DNA from: UBA1479 sp040216635
GTDB taxonomy: Bacteria > Pseudomonadota > Alphaproteobacteria > Rhodospirillales > Casp-alpha2
DNA: 64,000 nucleotides
Direction of reading: 5' to 3'
NCBI GenBank assembly: GCA_040216635.1
Contig: JAVJOU010000005.1
Location: 102,839 to 166,838 of the forward strand
Shown here: positions 60,017 through 64,000 of the stretch, one piece after another
How positions within the stretch are numbered: position 1 is the stretch's first letter
Layout of the letters: each line of letters starts with the position of its first letter
Notes under the pieces: model-generated
Told to the model about the DNA's origin: nothing
The model's database searches: none
The model's input: only the letters and a program-made list of their open reading frames with translations
Program-made: the position numbers and the translations under genes

Positions 60017-61462
60017 ATGCCCCAACCTTCTTCATCCCGCCCGATAATCGTCTGGTTCCGCCACGACCTGCGGCTGGAAGACAATCCGGCCTTATCACAT
60101 GCCCATGGCACGGGGCGGCCGGTGGTCCCGGTTTTCATTCTGGATACGGGCGATACGGCGCCTCGCAGACCCGGTGGTGCCGCGCGGTGGTGGCTGCATC
60201 ATTCCCTGAAAGCCCTGGCGGATGATCTGGCGGCATTGGGGGTGCACCTGATTCTGCGTCGCGGCAAGGCGGCGGATGCCATCGACAGCCTGATCGAACA
60301 GACGGGGGCGGAGGCCGTCCTATGGAACCGCCGCTACGATCCGGCTGCCACGGCGCGAGATGCTGCCATCAAGGCAAGTCTGAAAGCACGCGGCGTCCAT
60401 GTGGAAAGCTTTAATGCGTCGCTCCTGTTCGAGCCTTGGGAAATCAAGACCAAGGCCGGGGGGGCGTACAAGGTGTACACCCGGTTCTGGCAGGCTTGCC
60501 GCGAAGCGGGCGATCCCCCGCCGTCGGCCCCGGCACCCGAAGGTCTGACGGCGCCGGATCAATGGCCGGAAAGCGATGATCTGAATACCTGGGCATTGAC
60601 GCCGGATGGACCCGATTGGGCGGCAGGGTTCGCGGACCAATGGCGGCCGGGTGCGGCCGGTGCGAGGGAGCGGCTCGACCGGTTTTTGGATACGGACGTT
60701 TCGCAATATGCGGCCGATCGCGATTTTCCCGGAAAGCCCGCGACCTCAGGTCTGGCGGCCCATCTTGCCTGGGGGGATATCGGGCCCCGGCAGATCTGGC
60801 ATGCGGTCATATCGACCGCCGCCGCCGGGGCGGGGCGAGAGACGTTTTTGAAGGAACTGGTCTGGCGGGAATTCGCCTGCCACGTCCTGTTCCATAATCC
60901 CGATCTTGCGTCGGAACCCATGGATGCCAAGTTCCGCGATTTTCCCTGGCAGCCGGATGACCGCTTGTTGACGGCCTGGCAGCAGGGCCGGACGGGTTAC
61001 CCCATCGTCGATGCCGGGATGCGGGAGCTTTGGGCGACCGGCAGCATGCACAACCGGGTGCGGATGGTCGCGGCATCTTTTCTGGTCAAGCATCTGTTGC
61101 AGCCCTGGCAGACGGGCGAAGCCTGGTTCTGGGATTGTCTGGTCGATGCGGATGCGGCGTCCAACCCGTTCAACTGGCAATGGGTCGCGGGCTGCGGGGC
61201 CGATGCGGCACCCTATTTCCGCATCTTCAATCCGACGCGGCAGGGGGAACGGTTCGACAAGAACGGCGCCTACGTGCGCCGCTGGGTGCCGGAAATCGCG
61301 CCCCTACCCGATAAATACCTGCATGCCCCCTGGACGGCGCCGGATCATGTCTTGGCGAATGCGGGGGTCGTTTTGGAGCGTGACTATCCTGAGCCCGTCG
61401 TCGACCATAAGGCCGCGCGCGACCGGGCGCTTATGGCATTCAAGTCGTTGAAACGCGGGTGA
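60017..61462 (+). CDS. phr: Deoxyribodipyrimidine photolyase
   Basis: The 481-residue protein has the N-terminal photolyase fold IIVWFRHDLRLEDNPAL, the antenna and Rossmann domain (about 1-130), and the FAD-binding helical domain: FLKELVWREFACHVLFHNPDL, GRTGYPIVDAGMRELWATGSMHNRVRM in parts, and WFWDCLVDADAASNPFNWQWVAG. It uses light to split cyclobutane pyrimidine dimers. AGGAAG 8 bases before the ATG supports the chosen start; a start at 59990 is the alternative. The 3' ends of phr and prmA overlap by 23 bases. Confidence 0.93.
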   Translation: MPQPSSSRPIIVWFRHDLRLEDNPALSHAHGTGRPVVPVFILDTGDTAPRRPGGAARWWLHHSLKALADDLAALGVHLILRRGKAADAIDSLIEQTGAEAVLWNRRYDPAATARDAAIKASLKARGVHVESFNASLLFEPWEIKTKAGGAYKVYTRFWQACREAGDPPPSAPAPEGLTAPDQWPESDDLNTWALTPDGPDWAAGFADQWRPGAAGARERLDRFLDTDVSQYAADRDFPGKPATSGLAAHLAWGDIGPRQIWHAVISTAAAGAGRETFLKELVWREFACHVLFHNPDLASEPMDAKFRDFPWQPDDRLLTAWQQGRTGYPIVDAGMRELWATGSMHNRVRMVAASFLVKHLLQPWQTGEAWFWDCLVDADAASNPFNWQWVAGCGADAAPYFRIFNPTRQGERFDKNGAYVRRWVPEIAPLPDKYLHAPWTAPDHVLANAGVVLERDYPEPVVDHKAARDRALMAFKSLKRG

Positions 61463-62342
61463 GCGGTTTTCGCATCACCAGGGACCGCCAGCCGTTGATG
61501 GTCGTATGACGAACCAGGCGCAGGCCCTGGCGCCGGTGGGCGGTGATGACAAGGTGTGCGTCGCGGACCAGCAGTCCCGACATGATGGCGATCCCGCCGG
61601 GGGTCAGATGCTGGGCCAGGGTGCGGGACAGTTTGCGGATCGGCCGGGCCAGGATGTTTTCGAAAATCAGGTCATAGGGGGCCGCCCCGCGCACGATGGG
61701 CGAGGCATATCCCACGCCGGAGGTCGCCGTGAGCAGATGGCCGACACCGTTGCGTTCGGCATTGAAGGCCGTCACGCGGGCGGCTTCATCGTCGATGTCC
61801 GTGGCGACCACGGGGGCGCGGAACAGCTTTGCCGCGGCGATGCCCAAAATGCCTGATCCACACCCCATATCCAGAATGCGCGTCGGACGGTGGCGGGGTG
61901 CCATCTTCAACAGAAGCTGCAGGCAGCCGGCGGTTGAGCCATGTTCGCCCGAGCCGAAGGCCGTTCCCGAATCAAGCAGAATGGGCACCATGCCGAGCGG
62001 GAAGTCTCCGTCGTAATGGGTGCCGTGAAGAAAAAACCGGCCAACGGCCAGCGGCGGGAATTCGAACTGGTTTTCCTTCAGCCAATCCTTGGGTGGGATC
62101 AGGTCGAACACCGGCGCCGGTGCCGTGCCCTCGGGAAAAGCTGAATTCAGGGCCGCGCGCAACTGTTGCCGGTCGGGCTCGTCGACGGAGATGCCTTCGA
62201 CTTTCCAATCCCCCCGGTCCTCGTCCTTGAAAGCGGATACACCGGCGCAAATGGGTTCCAGGCAGGCTTCAAGGAACGGCACATCGGCCGTGTCCGCACG
62301 GAACGCGATGGACCAGTAAAACCGGCCGGGGGGCGGGTTCAC
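61440..62342 (-). CDS. prmA: Ribosomal protein L11 methyltransferase
   Basis: The 300-residue protein has the PrmA pattern: GTAFGSGEHGSTAGCLQLL, SAM motif I ILDMGCGSGILGIAAAKL, VVATDIDDEA, and LIFENILARPI. It trimethylates L11 (and possibly other substrates). A GTG start overlaps the stop of the helicase gene (GTGA), so the pair is coupled. Confidence 0.9.
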   Translation of the reverse strand: MNPPPGRFYWSIAFRADTADVPFLEACLEPICAGVSAFKDEDRGDWKVEGISVDEPDRQQLRAALNSAFPEGTAPAPVFDLIPPKDWLKENQFEFPPLAVGRFFLHGTHYDGDFPLGMVPILLDSGTAFGSGEHGSTAGCLQLLLKMAPRHRPTRILDMGCGSGILGIAAAKLFRAPVVATDIDDEAARVTAFNAERNGVGHLLTATSGVGYASPIVRGAAPYDLIFENILARPIRKLSRTLAQHLTPGGIAIMSGLLVRDAHLVITAHRRQGLRLVRHTTINGWRSLVMRKPLTRVSTT

Positions 62343-64000
62343 GACACGCTCTCGACGAAACTGCCCATGACTTTTTTGCGCCCGGCCTTTTCGAAATCGA
62401 TTTCCAGCTTGTCGCCGTCCTTGGCGGTGATCCGGCCATACCCGAATTTCTGGTGGAACACGCGTTCACCGATGGCATGCCCGCCGCCGTCACCGGTGCG
62501 GTCCGCGACCCGCCAGTCGCCGTCGCCGCCGGTTCCGGCGAAACGGGCCGCCCGGGGGCCGCGCCGGCGGTTAAGTGCACCCGGGAACGATGTGTCCCCG
62601 CCATAACCACCGCCCCCCAGGCCGCCATAGCCGGACCCGGAATAAAGCCCCTGTTCCTGCTGGCGGCTGATGTTGTCGGGCGGCAATTCGTCGGTGAAGC
62701 GCGACGGCAGGGCCGTCTGCCATTGGCCGTAGACCCGCCGGTTGGCGGCGAAGCTGACGGCGGCGCGTTTGCGTGCCCGGGTCAGCCCCACATAAGCAAG
62801 ACGGCGTTCTTCTTCCAGGGCCGGCAGGCCGCCTTCGTCCAGGGCGCGCTGGTGGGGGAACAGGCCTTCCTCCCATCCCGGCAGGAACACGGTCTCGAAT
62901 TCCAGGCCCTTGGCGCTGTGCAAGGTCATCAACGAAACCTTGTCGTCGGTGGCGTTTTCCTCGTTCTCCATGACCAGGCTGACATGTTCCAGGAACCCGG
63001 CCATGTTGTCGAAATCTTCCAGGGCGGCGACCATTTCCTTGAGGTTTTCCAGCCGCCCCTGGGCTTCCGGGGCCTTTGACTGCCGCCACATGTCCGTATA
63101 GCCGCTTTCGTCCAGCACGGTTTTGACCACGTCCACATGGTCGGTGACGGACACCAGCGACCGCCAGCGGTCGAAATCGTCCAGCAACGCCGTCAGGGTC
63201 TGGCGGGCCTTGGGTTTCAGTTCGTCCGTGCCGCACAACGCCCGCGCCGCCGCCGTCATGGACAGGCCCTGGGCCCGGGCCAGCAAATGGACGGACTGCA
63301 GGGTCGCCTGTCCCAGGCCGCGCTTGGGCAGATTGACGATGCGTTCGAACGCCAGATCGTCGGCGGGCTGGGCGATGACGCGCAGATAGGCGATGGCGTC
63401 ACGGATTTCCTGGCGTTCGTAAAACCGGGGGCCGCCGACCACGCGGTAGGGCACGCCCAGGGTGATCAGGCGTTCCTCGAACTCGCGGGTCTGAAACCCG
63501 GCGCGCACCAGAACGGCGATTTCGTTCAGTTTGTGCCCCGATCCGTGCAGGCTTTCGATCTCGTCGCCGATCACGCGGGCTTCCTCGTCGCCGTCCCACA
63601 CACCACGCACAATCACCGGGTCGCCGTCGTTTTCCTCTGTCCACAGGGTCTTGCCGAGCCTGCCGTCGTTATGGGCGATCAGGCCCGAGGCAGCGGCCAG
63701 AATATGCGAGGTCGACCGGTAATTGCGTTCCAGCCGCACCACCGTGGCGCCGGGAAAATCCTTTTCGAACCGCAGAATGTTGCCGACTTCGGCGCCGCGC
63801 CAGGAATAGATCGATTGGTCGTCGTCGCCGACACAGCAGATGTTCTTATGCGATTGGGCCAGCAGGCGCAGCCACAGGTATTGCGCCACGTTGGTGTCCT
63901 GATATTCGTCGACAAGAATATAGGTAAACTGATTGTGATATTTCGTGAGCACATCGGGATGGTTCTGGAACAGCGCCACCGTGAGCAACAGCAGGTCGCC
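62339..64000 (-). CDS. uvrD: UvrD/PcrA-type DNA helicase, C-terminal part (cut by window edge)
   Basis: At least 553 residues are visible, running off the right edge. Superfamily 1 motifs are seen: YILVDEYQDTN (II), CCVGDDDQSIYSWRGA (III), RLERNYRST (IV), VSLMTLHSAKGLEFETVFLPGWEEGLFP in parts (V), and EERRLAYVGLTRARK (VI). The C-terminal tail with GERVFHQKFGYGRITAKDGDKL is the PcrA/UvrD RNA-polymerase-interacting Tudor-like domain. It unwinds DNA in nucleotide excision and mismatch repair. Confidence 0.93.
   Translation of the reverse strand, partial: GDLLLLTVALFQNHPDVLTKYHNQFTYILVDEYQDTNVAQYLWLRLLAQSHKNICCVGDDDQSIYSWRGAEVGNILRFEKDFPGATVVRLERNYRSTSHILAAASGLIAHNDGRLGKTLWTEENDGDPVIVRGVWDGDEEARVIGDEIESLHGSGHKLNEIAVLVRAGFQTREFEERLITLGVPYRVVGGPRFYERQEIRDAIAYLRVIAQPADDLAFERIVNLPKRGLGQATLQSVHLLARAQGLSMTAAARALCGTDELKPKARQTLTALLDDFDRWRSLVSVTDHVDVVKTVLDESGYTDMWRQSKAPEAQGRLENLKEMVAALEDFDNMAGFLEHVSLVMENEENATDDKVSLMTLHSAKGLEFETVFLPGWEEGLFPHQRALDEGGLPALEEERRLAYVGLTRARKRAAVSFAANRRVYGQWQTALPSRFTDELPPDNISRQQEQGLYSGSGYGGLGGGGYGGDTSFPGALNRRRGPRAARFAGTGGDGDWRVADRTGDGGGHAIGERVFHQKFGYGRITAKDGDKLEIDFEKAGRKKVMGSFVESVS

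Noticed and set aside
1..64000. CRISPR arrays
   Set aside because: No regularly spaced repeat of 23-40 bases with unique spacers was seen; the only periodic array is the 22-base iteron-like set without spacers.

Overview
The window is high-GC Proteobacterial chromosome, most likely from an alphaproteobacterium of the Rhodospirillales type. This is inferred from protein styles (glmS-glmU-gph block, CaiB-like CoA transferase, MarR-EmrAB, PchR-like iron regulator) and not from any rRNA. Genes are dense, start-stop overlaps are common, and there are two complete tRNA genes, no rRNA and no CRISPR array. Both window edges cut genes: an MFS transporter on the left and a UvrD-type helicase on the right.

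1-30.5 kb, core-like chromosome. A lactonase-family hydrolase is coupled to an MFS transporter. Next comes a three-gene phosphorelay whose first kinase has an ethylene-receptor-like N-terminus, then a PQQ-type sugar dehydrogenase with a purine phosphoribosyltransferase, an OmpA-like lipoprotein and tRNA-Arg(ACG). A redoxin-like/2OG-Fe(II) oxygenase fusion follows. A cell-envelope cluster (9.1-15.9 kb) encodes a flippase-like membrane protein, methyltransferase, FemAB-like acyltransferase, polysaccharide deacetylase, FAD monooxygenase, GT-C glycosyltransferase and a small SMR/EamA protein. A betaine-type ABC importer, an MFS transporter, a CoA transferase, glutathione reductase, a porin, glmS, glmU, gph and a TPR/2OG oxygenase complete this part.

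30.5-45.7 kb, an integrative and mobilizable island of about 15.1 kb in a tRNA-Val(CAC) gene. A tyrosine integrase lies next to the restored tRNA, and the displaced 3' half of the original tRNA marks the right end. The island carries a type I restriction-modification operon in the order hsdR-hsdS-prrC-hsdM, where prrC encodes a PrrC-like anticodon nuclease. It also has a degenerate second hsdM start, remnants of IS3 and IS5 elements around the operon, a MobA/MobL relaxase beside a strongly palindromic candidate oriT, and a plasmid-type RepA with 22-bp iteron-like repeats at its 3' end. The element therefore looks like an integrated mobilizable plasmid carrying a defence cassette. Its base composition is visibly lower in GC than the flanks, especially at int, repA and the intergenic parts.

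45.7-64 kb, chromosome again. EmrAB/MarR drug efflux has an obvious operator. An iron-uptake block follows: tonB, DUF2218, a FecE/FecCD/FecB-like ABC importer, a TonB-dependent receptor with a Fur-like box, and a PchR-like AraC regulator. After it come an orphan TPR-secretin lipoprotein with a periplasmic pentapeptide-repeat protein, DNA photolyase, PrmA and a UvrD-type helicase.

The most interesting points are the ethylene-receptor-like kinase module, the RM plus anticodon-nuclease cassette in a replicating/mobilizable island, the chimeric tRNA-Val with compensatory T-stem changes, the repA iterons and candidate oriT, and the orphan TPR-secretin. All identifications come from reading motifs; no database search was run.
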